Positions 63,872 through 64,000 of a stretch of 64,000 nucleotides of DNA are shown in pieces; within the stretch, counting starts at the first letter, position 1; each line of letters begins with the position of its first letter. This DNA comes from Yponomeuta sedellus (lineage: Eukaryota > Arthropoda > Insecta > Lepidoptera > Yponomeutidae), in contig OW203724.1 of the NCBI GenBank assembly GCA_934045075.1, forward strand, positions 18,219,143-18,283,142, given 5' to 3'. The translations under genes and the position numbers were made by a program. A model generated the notes under the pieces. It was given only the letters and a program-made list of their open reading frames with translations. It was not told where the DNA came from and made no database searches.

Positions 63872-64000
63872 GAGGCAGAGCATGACCCAGATCAGGACTA
63901 CTGCACCCGCAACAGGCATGGCAAGAAGCTAGATGAAGACAACAACAACTTGACTAAAGATGATGTCGAGTACATCAACTACCGGCAGTTGTTAAAGTAT
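63872..64000 (+). CDS. unrecognised gene, second coding exon, cut by window end
   Basis: Acceptor aacatacag. Reads 43 codons to the window edge: EAEHDPDQDYCTRNRHGKKL, then an acidic/Asn-rich piece and VEYINYRQLLKY. Composition and codon use look coding, unlike the AT-rich flanks. No domain recognised; the function lies in exons beyond the window. Confidence 0.6.

Overview
The window looks like a lepidopteran (moth or butterfly) nuclear genome. The genes are split by canonical GT-AG introns. Exons are GC-rich inside AT-rich introns, and the spacers carry tRNA-derived SINE-like repeats, mariner, Harbinger-like and hAT-like elements, a mag-type Ty3/Gypsy element with very short LTRs, RTE tails and an I-clade-like LINE. 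The lepidopteran assignment rests on recognising these repeats by eye, not on a search.

Layout. Bases 1-9051 are spacer: repeat fragments and a ~1.5 kb (TATC)n/(TACC)n/(TATC)n microsatellite. From 9052 to 51016 (+) runs one gene that I could assemble completely: 28 coding exons with matching splice phases at all 27 junctions, 5670 nt, 1889 residues. It encodes a signal peptide, about 13-14 cadherin repeats, a membrane-adjacent domain, one transmembrane helix and a ~130-residue tail ending in TTEL. It resembles cadherin-23 / Drosophila Cad87A. Its introns hold most of the mobile DNA: a mariner pseudogene (intron 5), a complete mag-like LTR element with identical 70-bp LTRs (intron 20), several MITEs and many tRNA-derived repeats.

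Convergent with the cadherin gene, 52886-54300 (-) holds a complete five-exon UBE2D/effete-type E2 ubiquitin-conjugating enzyme gene (147 aa). Bases 54301-63336 are spacer with a 600-bp hAT-like MITE, a full-length non-LTR retrotransposon (57367-62569, two intact ORFs, 13-bp target-site duplication) and next to it a second, 5'-truncated LINE with its own target-site duplication. At the right edge, 63337-64000 (+) contains the first two coding exons of another gene that I do not recognise.

The most unusual signal is a recurrent pattern inside the cadherin gene. At five exons (12, 15, 18, 20, 22) an exon-intron junction has been duplicated into the adjoining intron, in four cases as a tandem array. 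The largest array has nine extra copies of a ~161-bp unit with a 322-bp higher-order period. The copies carry decoy donor or acceptor sites and have decayed to different degrees. A second notable signal is a multicopy tRNA-like repeat family whose derivatives include near-perfect foldbacks with the tRNA anticodon loop as the hairpin loop.
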